Shown: positions 12,061 to 22,831 of the stretch, one piece after another
Layout of the letters: each line of letters opens with the position of its first letter
Position numbering within the stretch: position 1 is the first letter of the stretch
DNA from: Austropuccinia psidii
Lineage: Eukaryota > Basidiomycota > Pucciniomycetes > Pucciniales > Sphaerophragmiaceae
Length of the DNA: 64,000 nucleotides
Assembly: GCA_023105745.1 (NCBI GenBank)
Contig: JALGQZ010000004.1
Location: 32,919,816 to 32,983,815, forward strand
Reading direction: 5' to 3'
Made by a program: the position numbers and the translations under genes
The notes under the pieces: generated by a model
What the model saw: only the letters and a program-made list of their open reading frames with translations
What the model was told of the DNA's origin: nothing
The model's database searches: none

Positions 12061-13560
12061 ACACTGATTTCTTCTATTGGGATCTGTGGGGAAGCTTCTT
12101 CAGGAAGATAAGCAGGATTTTCAATATTATTTGGTAATGACCATCTGCTCAGTCCATCTATTTATATTCCCATCTTTGTGAACAATATTCATATTGCCCC
12201 TATATTCTTGTATGGCTATTTGCCATCTGAGCATATGTCTGTTAGGTGTCCTCATGTTCAAAAGTGACTTAAAAGCGGTACAATCTGTTCTTAATTCAAA
12301 AAAAATCCTTACAGGAAGTAATTTAGCTTTTCCAAGGCCCAGAAAAGGCAGAAACACTCCATTTGACTTGCTCCATATCTGCCTTCAGTTGGTTTGATTT
12401 GCCTGGATATGAAGCATATGGGTCCTTCCACAGGTTTATCATTGATAATATGGACTTGATTAAGTGCAGCACCAAGCCCACCTCCTGATGAATCAATATA
12501 AAGCTTAAAAGGAAGCTTAAAGTCTGTAATCAGTAAGAGCGGAGCAGTGGTTAAGGCTTGTCTTTCAGATTCAAAGGCTTTGACTCTTTCAAAAGACATT
12601 TCAAAAACTGTGTCCTTGTCACACAACTTATACAGAGGTCTTGCTATTGATGCAAAATCTTTAATATGCAGGCTTTAATATCCTGAAAGCCCCAAAAATG
12701 ACTGAATTTATTTTTGGTTCTGAGGCATAGGTTTTGGTGGTACTACTGCAACTCTTCTTTGTAAAGTCCAAGGTATAAACCAGATACTACATGTCCCAGG
12801 GCTTTGAGTTCTTTGAATCCAAAATGACCGTTTTTCAAAGAAATTTTCATGTTCACAGATTGTGTTTTGGACAAAACCCTGGATAATCTGTATATGTGTT
12901 TGTCCCAAGTCGTGGAACAGACAATAATGTCATCAATTTAAATGATTAGCCATCCTTCTGAAAGTTCTTCAGGGAAGATTTCATTCATCATTCTTTGGAA
13001 GTGTGAAGGTGCATTCTTGATACAAAAAGGCATCCTCCAATATTCATATAATTCACAAGCAATAATAATTCTCAAGTATTTTCTTGCCCTTGATGTCACC
13101 ACATTCTTATGAAATTGTTTAAGGGCATCCATAGTGCTTATATACACTGCTTGGGATATTTGTGTAAGGGAAATTGCATTTTTTGGTATTGGGTACCTGT
13201 CTGGAACAATTTAAGTGTTCAGAGCTCTAAATTCCCCAACCATTCTAGATCTTACATTATTCCATGCCACTATGATTGGTGTAGTTATTTCTTCTTCCTC
13301 ATTATTGCCAACCTTCCTTACAACACCAAGATATAGAAGCTCTTTAATATGAACTTACAGAGCTTCTCTTGACTTAGGACTTTCTGCATATGCAGGCCTT
13401 CTTAAGAGTTGTTTATGAGGCCTTTCAATACTAAGGATGATGTCAACTTCATGACCAAAGATTTCCCCCAAAGGTTCTTTGTCTGATTCAAATGCTTCTC
13501 TGTGGTCATATAAAAGGGCAGAAAGTTCATTTTCCTGACTATCAGTCAGATGAAGGCTTA
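12061..13560 (-). pseudogene. Element A reverse transcriptase and RNase H remnant
   Basis: It copies element RNA to DNA in intact relatives. Legible pieces are the RT fingers/palm at 13147-12938 (MDALKQFHKN..., [24 protein letters not shown]) and RNase H at 12626-12309 ([28 protein letters not shown]). At the catalytic YIDD box the Tyr codon has become a stop (TAA, plus-strand 12938-12940), leaving IDDIIVCS. FGIKNAP has become FCIKNAP. RNase H continues in another frame at 12357-12127 ([12 protein letters not shown]). Frameshifts and stops throughout. Confidence 0.82.
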
Positions 13561-14595
13561 TTTCAGCTTCATTTAACTGTTCAGATCTTCATTTCTCCAG
13601 CTCTAAGTTGAGAGGTGATACTTTGTTGACTGTAATTTGTCTTTTAAATGTTAAAAACGCAAATTGTTGACGCTTATTGTCTCCAATAGTAAAGTATCTT
13701 TCCTTGTTGTTATGTAAGTCTAAGCCATACATGATTAAATAGTTATATCCAAATATAAAATGGGTACTGGAGAAATTTTCCATAACAACAAATTCAACGG
13801 TGATTCTTTGCTTTCCATTTATGTGTGGAAATATGACAGTAGTCTAAAATATGCCTAATTCTTTCTTGGACTACTTGAACTATTAAGTTTCATGCCATCA
13901 ATTTGTAATAATTGATCTTCAAAATTTGGAACACAAGTCTTAAGAAGAGATTTGCCAACACAAGAGCAGAGGGCTCCTGGGTCAAGTAAAGGTTTAGTGG
14001 TTTTGTTGTCAATTACCAATTCTGTTATACAGGAGTTACCATCTATATAACCCTTTCCCCTATTTTGTTTGGTCTTCATAAGTTGTGCATCTTCAATTTT
14101 TGACAAATCAAGTTTACCGTTGCTTAATTTTGCCAAGTGGGAATAAGATTCCATGATGTCAAAAGTGGCATTGATATCTTCTACATCTTTTGAAGATTCA
14201 TAAAATATTGATAATTTATCATCTGAATTTTCTACATCATCATCTTTTTCAACATTGGGTTGTTTGTCAATGTCAATTTCATTGACTTTTCCCTTCCTGG
14301 GACATGCATTAGCTAAATTTGTGGTTCTTTGGCAAATATGGAACTTCCTCATTATATCTGCAGATTTATACTTCATATTATTAGAATTTTCTTTGGGATT
14401 TTTGTCCACAGAATCTTTCCAAGGTGTATTAAACCTTGTTTTGAGATTCACCCTACTAGAACCAATTCTGGTTGTGGTGGTTACTTCTTGTAATATATTA
14501 ATAATATCTTCTGCTAATGATTGTTCAGTAGTCCTGCTTTTGACAGCATGCTCCAAATCACCTCCACATTGTCTTAGAATCTTTTTGTGAATCAT
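13561..14595 (-). pseudogene. Element A nucleocapsid/protease remnant
   Basis: 14595-13855 reads as the end of Gag, the zinc-knuckle region and the start of the aspartic protease. The zinc knuckle, [14 protein letters not shown] in C and C', is here FHICQRTTNLANAC, so the first Cys and the His are lost. The protease box is LLDPGALCSCVG, the same Asp-Pro-Gly-Ala seen in C and C'. After a frame change, 13783-13589 continues with STHFIFGYNYLIMYGLDLH. Pseudogene. Confidence 0.78.
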
Positions 14596-15530
14596 AAATT
14601 ATGATATTTAAGGATATAATGCTGTTAATCTGTCTTTTTGTTGGCAAAGCCATGGTAAAGCTCTGTCCTTATCAGAATTAAATTTGGCAGATGAAAAGTC
14701 TGTTTGAACTTCATATCTCCAAGAATCATTTTCCCATTTGTTGATAATTTGGATTTTACACCAAGTCCAACTTTGGTGTCCACGTGCTTGTCTTAATTTG
14801 ATATACCATCTGTGGGCTGATCTGGTAAACACGGTGTTAAATCTTGCTGTTACCAATCTATCTGGTAATTCAAAATCTTCTTTAATCATTTCAATAACTC
14901 TGATGAATTCCATATGGTCATATTCTCCTTCACCACTGAATTGAGGCCATTCTTTAAGTTTTGGTACTTCTTTCAAGAGTGCTTGGCCCATTGATGGTTC
15001 CAAGTTATGAAAAGAAGTGGAAAGTTCACTTTTTAATTGTAAATTTTCAACCTCAAATACTTGTTAATTTGGAATTTTTGTGCCCTCATTCTGATTCAAC
15101 AGTGTAGATATTCTTGGTAAAGTGTGAAGTAATTGTTCAATATCATTCATTTTACTGTTGTTACACCTTTGGGAATTTCTGAATTCATGTCATAAGCTTT
15201 GTATTGAACTAATTATATTAGTTTTATGACTTTCCTCTGTATGTGTAAATTCTTGCCATAGTTCTGTTTTGTCTAATATTATCAGAAGTGATTTGATCCA
15301 AATTCATTGTCAATTTTGATATTTCCTCTTGTGAGCTGTCAAAACACTTTTTCAAGGCAATTGTATATGTCTTTACTTCATTAAATGCTTTTGAAATATT
15401 ATAAAGAACATTTTTATTCTCCTCTTTGATAGTCCTTATGGCTTGTTTTATGCTTGTTTCAATTATGTCATAAATATTGAATTCAGAATATTTGTCTGTT
15501 AATTCTTGATAATGTCAGATTGTTCATTTA
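14596..15530 (-). pseudogene. Element A Gag core remnant
   Basis: 15003-14608 reads [29 protein letters not shown], then [24 protein letters not shown], the capsid-like Gag core of this family; C and C' have the same text with few changes. Upstream (15010-15530) is the predicted coiled or linker part, broken by stops. In an intact element this protein forms the cytoplasmic virus-like particle. Confidence 0.72.
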
Positions 15531-16400
15531 ACTTATTTCCAAATGAATTATAATTATTGGAAGTTTCATTGCTCTTAAAACCTTCTCAAAACACATAAGT
15601 GTCTCATTTATTGGGATCAGATTTAAGTTATGTGTCTTAAAATTGTCACAAATTGATGATTTTTTATCAGAAATATGACTTTTTACATCATTTATAGTTT
15701 CATACAACTCTGGGATAGCATCAAAGATGTCAGGAATCATTTCCGATATTTTAATCTGGCTTCCTCCTTTTTCTGTAATTCCATCATTGTTCTTGCCATT
15801 TGAAATATATTTTCCATGGCATCCTGCTGAATATTTTGGATTCTGTAACCCTTGCTGTAGGAATTTGTGGCTGGTGCCTTGCCTTTGCCCTTGTTCTGAG
15901 CGTTTGGCTTCTTTCTCATGTTGAAATTGCTGCTTCTGGCTATTTGGGCCGTTTTTGTCACTTGCTTGGGTGGTGGAGGGTTGTTTTTCCTCAATTCTTC
16001 TGTTGAAGGCATAATGGTTTACTTTTCCATCAATTGATGCAATCCATTGAATAAATTGCAAGTGTTGGGATGGCCCAGGAATTTTCTCAAAGTCAGGTAA
16101 GAATTCATGCAGTTTTTCAACAGATCTGCAAGGATCTGGTACTCTTTGTGCTGCAATGCATTGTTGTAAGCCTTCTGGCTGGCTTTGTAAATGTCCACTG
16201 AGGCTTCTTGTGGCGGTGTCAGCTTTGTTTGAAGGTAATACAGTATTATCAGCTTCAGAATGAAGTAATTTATTACTTTGGGGGTCAACAACTGACCATT
16301 GTCCTTCTGTGACTGATTGGCTTCTGCAATAATCACGTCTATCACACTTTTGGGAGCTGATTGAGGGGTTATAGCTGGCTCCTGATCTGGTTGAAGGCAT
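15528..16400 (-). CDS. Element A Gag N-terminus, Gag-Pol frame (overlaps second frame)
   Basis: 290 codons, opening at the conserved [13 protein letters not shown] start; aligned with C and C' the identity is high. It is low-complexity, Ser/Gln-rich, then becomes the ISEMIPDIFDAIPELY segment that leads into Gag. It stays open although the rest of A is decayed, then ends by frameshift at 15528. Its ATG lies inside the predicted second intron (16387-16450), so it would be used only on unspliced RNA. From 16386 down to 15737 the same bases also read in a second frame. Confidence 0.55.
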   Translation of the reverse strand: MPSTRSGASYNPSISSQKCDRRDYCRSQSVTEGQWSVVDPQSNKLLHSEADNTVLPSNKADTATRSLSGHLQSQPEGLQQCIAAQRVPDPCRSVEKLHEFLPDFEKIPGPSQHLQFIQWIASIDGKVNHYAFNRRIEEKQPSTTQASDKNGPNSQKQQFQHEKEAKRSEQGQRQGTSHKFLQQGLQNPKYSAGCHGKYISNGKNNDGITEKGGSQIKISEMIPDIFDAIPELYETINDVKSHISDKKSSICDNFKTHNLNLIPINETLMCFEKVLRAMKLPIIIIHLEIS

Positions 16401-16648
16401 ATTTATGATTACAAAATCCTAAAAATAGTAATTTTACATAAAAAACCTACTACTGGCCAAATTCTTTGATTTCTGAAGAGTATTACTTATATCCAAGTTA
16501 ATTGATTCAGCAAAAATTGCCTCTGGCTGATTATTCTGAGTTATAATAATTGTACTATTATGGTCAGAATTAACAGTACTTGCAGGAATAATGCTCGTTA
16601 ATGTTGAAGCGGTTTCAATATTTTCTTGTCTTACCACATTGTCAGACA
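15737..16648 (-). pseudogene. Element A spliced leader ORF (dual-frame gag), broken once
   Basis: Predicted exon 16648-16451 (198 nt) joins across a 64-nt intron (16450-16387) to the frame 16386-15737. The spliced text reads ...NQEPAITPQS...VIDVIIAEANQ...[14 protein letters not shown]...KNCMNSYL...HPNTC. It breaks at about 16019 (stop) and resumes in frame at 16012 down to 15737 ([10 protein letters not shown]...[13 protein letters not shown] text). Exon and intron lengths equal those of C and C'. The protein is of unknown function, probably a Gag N-terminal domain. Confidence 0.5.
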
Positions 16649-16724
16649 CTAAAATTAATGAAAACGCCAATTTATTAAGTAAAAAAGTATTTTTTCAAAA
16701 GAGAAATGAAAAATAAAGCCTCAC
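16649..16724 (-). other. Predicted leader intron of element A (creates start codon)
   Basis: The donor TTATAA|GTGAGG ends at 16725 and the acceptor ATTTTAG|TGTCTGAC begins the exon at 16648. Joining A with TG makes ATG, followed by TCT GAC. The same sites occur in C (49735-49812) and C' (58208-58282). Splicing is inferred from sequence only. Confidence 0.5.
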
Positions 16725-16851
16725 TTATAATATAAATTTTTTTCTTTTTTATGGATTTTTTGAGTTATAAGTATTTTTTATGTGTTTTTAAATTTTTTCA
16801 ATATAAGAAAAAAAAATATTTAAAAAGATTAAAAATTATTTCACAGGTAAA

Positions 16852-16873
16852 ATATCATGGCTGGGCCCACAAA
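16852..16873 (-). promoter_or_regulatory. Primer-binding site region of element A
   Basis: On the minus strand, TTTGTGGGCCCAGCC follows the 5' LTR directly. It corresponds to TTTGGGGGCCCGTCGGG in C' with several changes. It begins near TGG, as expected for pairing with a tRNA CCA end. The tRNA is not identified with confidence. Confidence 0.45.
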
Positions 16874-18694
16874 TGCAAGGTTTGGATATGAAACTTTCAT
16901 TGAAAATCAAGTACTTTTCCTGTCCTCAAAATTTGTGTAAGGTAATCATTTGATTGAAAATGGTATGAAATAGTACTTTTAAGTAAAAACACACCAAATT
17001 TACTGTTTTTAACTTCATAAGTATAAGACAATAATATTATATAGATTTATTTTTTTACCAACAATAAAAATTTATCCACAAATACTCTACAAGAGATATT
17101 TAAGGCTACAAAGGAAATTTCCTCAAGAGCAATTTCAATTGGAATTAATTGAGCAAAGAAATTCAAGAAATTAATTAAAGAAAAAATTATTTGAAAAAAT
17201 TATTAAAGAGAAAACACACTCAAAAGTGACCAGAGTGAATTTGGAAACAAAGTGACAAAGTTTACAGTGATGAAAGATGCTTTAATTCACTTATGGGGTG
17301 GTTCAGGGGTAAAAATGATCATAAGAGCTACAAAGAAAGATTATAATGTTTTTTAATGTGGTTAAAAGGTTTAAAATGATTAAAAAAAGATGCTTGGAAT
17401 GTTTTATTAATTGGTTTAACAGTGTTCAAACTAATTATAAAAGGAAAAGATTCCAACATGAAGAGAAAAGTGGGGAAAAGAAGACATTCTTTTATAGCCA
17501 TAAATTTTCTACCTCCAAAAGTAAATTTTACTCTTATCAGTCGTGGAAAACACTCTGACAACAGAAAAGCCAATTATGGCATCATTGAACCCTGGTTTAG
17601 ACCAAATAAGGCTGGTTTTAGCCATTTTTGGCTATTTCTAGCCATTTCAGAGCCTTAAATCGGCAATTACTATAGTAATTCCTGGTCTAGACCCTTCAAA
17701 ACACCTCAGAATGTGTGTAAAGGATGTAGAGACCAGTTAAAACTGTTTTTACTAAGATTGTTTTAACTTAAGGGTAGTTTTACCCTCTTGGCAACAGTTA
17801 GAACTGCCCTGGTTGGTATCAAAACCTTGTCATCAATTGAGTCACAGACCCTGTGACTCAATTCCAGGCCAAAAGTGATGAACCTTTGTATTTATTTTGA
17901 CCTCTCATGCCCGTCAGAAATGATTTGGGGGCATGGCTCCCCCTTACAGCTAGAGTTCCTTTCCCCCCCAAATCAATCTTTCCAAGTTATTTTTCCTTTA
18001 ATCCCTCATCATGTATTATACTTGCAATTTGAATATGTAATTCAATTTAGTTTTACAATATACTTACTGTAATAATTGACACCTCATATGTAAATTAAAG
18101 TTCACTTATGTAATACATGCGCACAATTTGACATTTCAATTGAAAATACTTGAATTCCTCATAACTTCTAAACTAAACATAACACTTCAATTTTAACACA
18201 AAAATTGATGGTTAACACCACATGTGATGTGAATTAACTTATGGTTTTGAGAATTTTCAACTTTTGTACAGAAGATACTAAAAACTTAATTTAAACTTAT
18301 TTAGAGTTGAGTTACAAACATTTTACCCAGAGGTTACCCCACCTTATTTTTTATGAGGAGTCCAATGGTAAAACAATTTTAATAGGTTTATTTATAAGAT
18401 AAAAAATTATAATACTTTTTATTTAATGTTTTTCCAAAAATATTTCAATTTGGGTATTTTTGTTGAAAATTCCTTTTTACTTCATTTTTTCAAGTAAAAA
18501 TGTGTTTTCACAAATTTAAAATTCAAAGTAATTTTATTTTTAACTTATAATTAATTTTTCATTTTTATATATAAATTTATATTTATATTTCATTTTTATT
18601 TTGATAGTATAAATAAATTTCTTTTATTTATATTTATATCTCATTTTATTATTTGTGGTATTTTGGGTATATGAAAATACCTCTAACTCTCACA
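16874..18694 (-). repeat. Element A 5' LTR
   Basis: 1,821-bp partner of 8669-10468. The TATA box TATAAAAG is at 17489-17496 (minus). The LTR drives transcription leftwards through the element. Divergence from the 3' LTR is clearly larger than between the two C LTRs, so A is the oldest of the three. Confidence 0.88.
17489..17496 (-). promoter_or_regulatory. TATA box in element A 5' LTR
   Basis: TATAAAAG on the minus strand, at the same relative position as in the other LTRs of the family. Probable core promoter of the element transcript. Confidence 0.55.
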
Positions 18695-20424
18695 TTTGAA
18701 TTCTTCCCGAAAATTCACCTAGGGTAGCTCCATAGAGTGAATAAGCTCAAAGTAACTCTATGAGGTGGTCATATGGAAAATACTTACCACATAAAAGAAT
18801 TGTGAAAAGTTTTGCTTTTCTCAATTTCACACCAAAATAATGGGAATGGGAGAAATCCCATGTTACATATACACTATGAATATTTCTATCCATGTTTGTG
18901 GAACTTACAATTATGGTATTTGTACATACACTTTTGGTACACCCATAGTGGATATCAGTCTTGAAGCCTGAATTTCTATTTTGACATGGAAAATAGTCAA
19001 GGGGGACAAAAGACATCAAAGAGAGCTGGGGTGCCCAGCTTCTGAGGCCTCTGAGGCGTGTATGGCTCTAAAGCTTAGATCTATGGCTGATCTTGACCCA
19101 ATGAGTATAATAAAAACCTTTGGTAACTTGGTTACCAAGTTAAAATCTCATTAAATCATTAGAAAATTGCAAATAAGCTGCTATTTTGACGTGCCAAGGA
19201 GGTAAAGAGAAACTTAGACTCCTGTAACCATGTCAATTCTTAATTACTTTCCATGGGTAAACCCTAAAAGAGTAATCAAAACCCTTTTTGGACTAGCATT
19301 CATTGATTTACCTCATAGAAACCACTAATTTAGTGCTATTTGCAATTTTACATAGAATTGAGGTAAAAACTTCAAAAATTCATTAAAAATACAATTCTTG
19401 ATTAATCTCTCTGAAACTTTGGGGGCCAATTGAGAGGACTATGAATAATAAGAAAACCAAAAATAATCATACATTTATATGTGAATTCAAAGTTTTACTT
19501 ACAGTCCATATTTGAAGATTCCATGTGAAACACTGACTGTTCAGAAATTCACAGAAAATACAATCTTTATAGAAATTTCCAATAAGATTGATAACTTTGA
19601 AAAATCAATGACTTTTTTGAAATAAAATTAAATTTAAAAATTTTACTCCTTTTATTCTTAACCATAAATGGGTTGGTAGTCACATGAAAGCATCAATTCA
19701 ATAATTATGATATATTTGCGTGACATCAGATGATGCAATCAATAATCCAAAAAGGTTCATTGTTTTTTTAACTGACTTGTTTTTCAGTTTGCTATATGGC
19801 ATGCCTCTGTGCGCTTTTGTTGACTTAAAAGAGGCCTTCTCTTGCCATTTTTTCCAAATCATCACATTATTCAATTATATCATTACTACCAACAAGTAAG
19901 TATCAGTTAAATCTTTTCTTGAGTATTTTAAATCTTTCATAATCAATCAGAAAGACATGAAAGCATGGAAATAAACTATATATTTCTGTGATACTGTTAT
20001 ATATCCATTTTTGATCTTTTAAATCCATAATTATCCATCAAATCTCTCTACTTTTATCTTTAATAAGTCCTTTGGAGTATTAGTTAGTGATTTATTTTAA
20101 TTCTTAAAGTTTTTCTCTAGTAATAGTTTTCTTAAAGGGTAATTTCATAATTATTCTTGTAAAAGATAATTATATATTAAAATAATTTTATTCTCTTAAT
20201 GAAGAAGTTTTTTATTGTTAAATTCTCCTTGTAATTGATTCTTGTAGACAATTACTTCTTATTATTATAATCACTAGTAGTGTATAAAAAATAAAAGAAA
20301 TAATTAAGTAATTAATCATTTAATTGTGTTTATAATAATTTTTCATTATTATATTTCATAAGAACATTCATAGTGCTGTTGATTAATAGTAATATTGTCA
20401 ACAGTTTCATAGAAAAATCTTACA
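18695..20424 (+). mobile_element. D-type LTR 'D2', 3' part
   Basis: It continues 8489-8668 after Gypsy A. The first five bases, TTTGA, are the right copy of A's target duplication. The text from about 18715 (CACCTAGGGTAGC, then ATAGAGTGAATAAGCT) parallels D1 at 6940-7010, and the similarity continues to the end ...TTTCATAGAAAAATCTTACA at 20424. GTTAT follows at 20425, repeating 8484-8488. No coding content. Confidence 0.85.
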
Positions 20425-20573
20425 GTTATAATCACTAGTAGGGTATAACAAGTAAAAGAATAAATTAATTAATTGTGGTTATAATAAATTCTTTTTACTA
20501 TATTTCATAATAACAGTCATAGTGCTGTTGATTAATACTAATATAAACAGCAGTTTCATAGACATATCTTACA
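20425..20573 (+). mobile_element. D-type LTR 'D1', 3' end
   Basis: The last ~145 bp of the outer LTR (AATCACTAGTAGGG...GACATATCTTACA), preceded by the right GTTAT duplication made by D2. At first sight 20265-20424 and 20425-20573 look like a tandem repeat. They are instead the 3' ends of two related LTRs, one nested in the other. Confidence 0.85.
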
Positions 20574-21150
20574 AGTGGACTATCAATGGCCTACATAGAT
20601 GATGTGGTACACCTGGTGGAATAAAATCTCTCAAAGAAGGTATGGGAAAATTGAAGGCAGAAAAAAACAATCTAAATCATGGATGATTATTTGAAAGAGG
20701 GAAAACTAACATTATTTCATCACCAAAAAAATATACAGCCACCAGAAATTAGGGTAGGAGGCTAAACCGTCAAATTCTAACAAAACATGAGATGGTTGGG
20801 AATCAATTTCAGTTCCACACTTCCTTTTGGTGACCACCATAAGGAGCTCAAAACAGGAATAAATTCAACAATTTCTCAGATATCTCAAGTTTTCAAGCCA
20901 ACATATGGCCTATTTGAGAAATAAGAGAGAAAATTAATTTCAACATCCTTGTTAGCAATGATACTCCACAGAAGCATTATCTGGTTGAAAAAAGGAAATG
21001 AAAAGGGTGTTGAAATTCAAAGAGATATTGTGAAAATTAATAATGAATGCATTGAAAAGGAGGAAGAATTTTAAATGCAAAAGCTCACTCACCATGAAAA
21101 TAGTTTTCTCTAAAACAAGGAAGGATGAAATGATCAACTATCAATCATCA
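20574..21150 (+). pseudogene. LINE reverse transcriptase, catalytic YIDD and C-terminal remnant
   Basis: It resumes the LINE RT right after LTR D1: SMAYIDDVVHLVE contains the YxDD catalytic box. With frame changes it reads on to RWLGINFSST, FGDHHKELKTGI, ERKLISTSLLAMILHRSIIWLKKGN and IVKINNECIEKEE. This order (WLG box, then the KxLIxSVLxPRxLxGSIIW segment) is the usual thumb/connection region of fungal LINE RTs. Several stops are present. Joined with 4190-4646 and 6605-6740 it accounts for most of one RT domain. No RNase H or 3' poly(A) was recognised. Confidence 0.72.
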
Positions 21151-21454
21151 CTATATAAGAAAGTAGTCAACTAACACTGCTTCCTCTTTCCTTGGAGAAA
21201 TTAACTCAAATATTAGGAATAATAACACTCATAAACATTCCATTCTCTAATAATAAAGTAGATTTTTTCTTTCCTTTTTCTTCCTGAAACACTAGGGTTT
21301 GTTGTAAAAAGTGGTATATTTATTTTAGTTAAAATAATCACATCATAATTAAACAGTTAAATTGTCCCCTGACTAAAATAAAAGGATTTAAAACTGATCT
21401 GATATGAATTATAAATAGAGTAACTATGTAAATCATATTCATTAATAGTACCTT
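21151..21454. other. Spacer between LINE and Copia remnants
   Basis: AT-rich, no motif. The LINE 3' end and any upstream part of the Copia 5' LTR should fall here, but I cannot place either. Confidence 0.4.
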
Positions 21455-21586
21455 AAATGAGACTTTCATTTTTGTATTATCTTTGCACCTTTCAGGTAGA
21501 TGTGTTCACATATTTTTTTATCAGAGCCATAGTTCTAGACCTAAATCACCCATGGTGATGTAGCTTGGAGATTCTGGTATAAGTTA

Positions 21587-21776
21587 GTGGGAAACCCCTG
21601 GTCTCATAATCTGATAGAAAAAAATGGTTTTTAAGGAGGCAGGACTAATAAAGTCCTGCCTCCTAAAGGCTTGCTGTTGTCTCTCCTTTTGCCCATTTAA
21701 TGGCCAATATTAATATAGTTCTGCCCCTCAAATATCAATTTGTTTCTATCATATTATGAGACCAGGAATTTCCACC
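21587..21776. repeat. Fold-back (inverted repeat) in the Copia 1 leader
   Basis: 21587-21650 and 21711-21776 are inverted copies of about 65 bp; the best core, 21597-21617 versus 21746-21766, matches 20 of 21. Inside it lies a perfect 13-bp hairpin, AGGAGGCAGGACT, with a 5-nt loop (21634-21646 / 21652-21664). The sequence AGTCCTGCCTCCTAAAGG also occurs in the 3' LTR at 26032-26049. So the fold-back seems built from LTR fragments placed in opposite orientation. Confidence 0.7.
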
Positions 21777-21980
21777 CAGCTTAAACCAGCTTTTCCAAAA
21801 TACAACACCATGGAATGTTTCAGTCTAGAACTAACTGAAAAGTACAAGGTCTCTGGCTCCAAATTTCTAGACTGGAGAGTCAGGATGAAATCCATTATTC
21901 ACATGACAAAGATTTACTCCCTGTTGATGGGAACTGAAGAAACAGAAATTGCTTCTGAAAGGAACAAGATTGATCCTTAC
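21756..21980 (+). pseudogene. Copia 1 Gag N-terminal fragment
   Basis: Open for 75 codons from an ATG at 21756. The segment LTEKYKVSGSKFLDWRVRMKSII matches the Copia Gag pattern LxGxNFxxWxxxMxxxL (nucleic-acid-binding particle protein). It then stops, and 21980-22600 holds only broken Gag with no legible zinc knuckle. The start is plausible because it follows the leader, but the fold-back overlaps it. Confidence 0.55.
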
Positions 21981-22611
21981 TAAAAAAGAATTACATTTTT
22001 ATCAAATTTTCATAAATTGCAACATCAAAATTGCTGTTTAATTCTCTAAATAAGCAATCAATTATCCAATTATTCTCTGGAAAAGAATTAATAGATTTTA
22101 CCAACCTTACACTATCCAAAATCAAGCTATGTAGTTAGATGAAATATTCTCCACCTTTTTACCCAAGGCAAAGGTGTAAGAAGCTCACAACAAATTATCA
22201 GAGAACACCCGGAGCTTATTTAGTTTAATTGAAAATAACAGTATCACTCTGTCAAGTATATTTGACTCTATTGTAGCCCTGTGGACAATTATCAACCTAA
22301 CAAATTCTTAGAAAACTATAGGTGAATTTGGTCAAAAAAAATTGAGATTAGAGAAATAAATCCCTCAATCAAAGACACAATAGAATAAATGTGGTCCTAC
22401 CTTCAAAGAACGAAGGAGAACACTGAGAATGCAAAAGCACTAGCTACTCAACAAACAGAAAATCAAAACTCAAATGTAAATACAAAATGAAGTAAAAAAT
22501 TCCACAATCCACTAGAAAACCAGGTTGAAGAAGATTTCTGGAAGCTTTACCCTGAAAAAAAAACAAAAAATTAAAAACCAGTAAAATCTCTTGCCATGAA
22601 CGACACTTCCA

Positions 22612-22800
22612 AAAAATGAGCTTTGTCCTCCACTCTGGAGCCACGACCACTATGGTAACTCATCTCAAATTTTTTGAGGAAATTTGAATGAGAAAACAAG
22701 AAATCAAACTGGTTAATGGTTCTATCATAGAAGCATTAGGATCGGGAACCATTTGAGTTTAATTCAAAATTATTATCCTCAGCTCCTCCGATACTATTTT
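22612..22800 (+). pseudogene. Copia 1 aspartic protease remnant
   Basis: It reads FVLHSGATTTMVTHLKFFEEI, then EIKLVNGSIIEALGSGTI, the Copia protease motif (family DSGATxHM). The catalytic Asp codon has changed to His (CAC, 22631-22633), so the enzyme would be dead even without the stops around it. It releases the mature proteins in intact elements. Confidence 0.65.
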
Positions 22801-22831
22801 TATCTTAACCCTGGCCACTAACCTAATCAGT

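Larger units (their letters stand above)
8669..18694 (-). mobile_element. Gypsy element A, full-length but decayed (LTR-gag-pol-LTR)
   Basis: Chromovirus-like Ty3/Gypsy element on the minus strand: 3' LTR 8669-10468, polypurine tract, gag-pol remnant, primer-binding site, 5' LTR 16874-18694. The LTR ends are TG...CA, though the right one has mutated from TGTAAGG to TGCAAGG as read on the plus strand. The flanks TTTGG (8664-8668) and TTTGA (18695-18699) are a 4-of-5 target duplication. It belongs to the same family as C and C' but is older: its LTRs differ by many substitutions and indels and the coding region has many stops. It sits inside LTR D2. Confidence 0.9.

Noticed and set aside
20265..20573. 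Simple tandem duplication
   Set aside because: The GTTAT target duplication shows two nested LTR ends instead.
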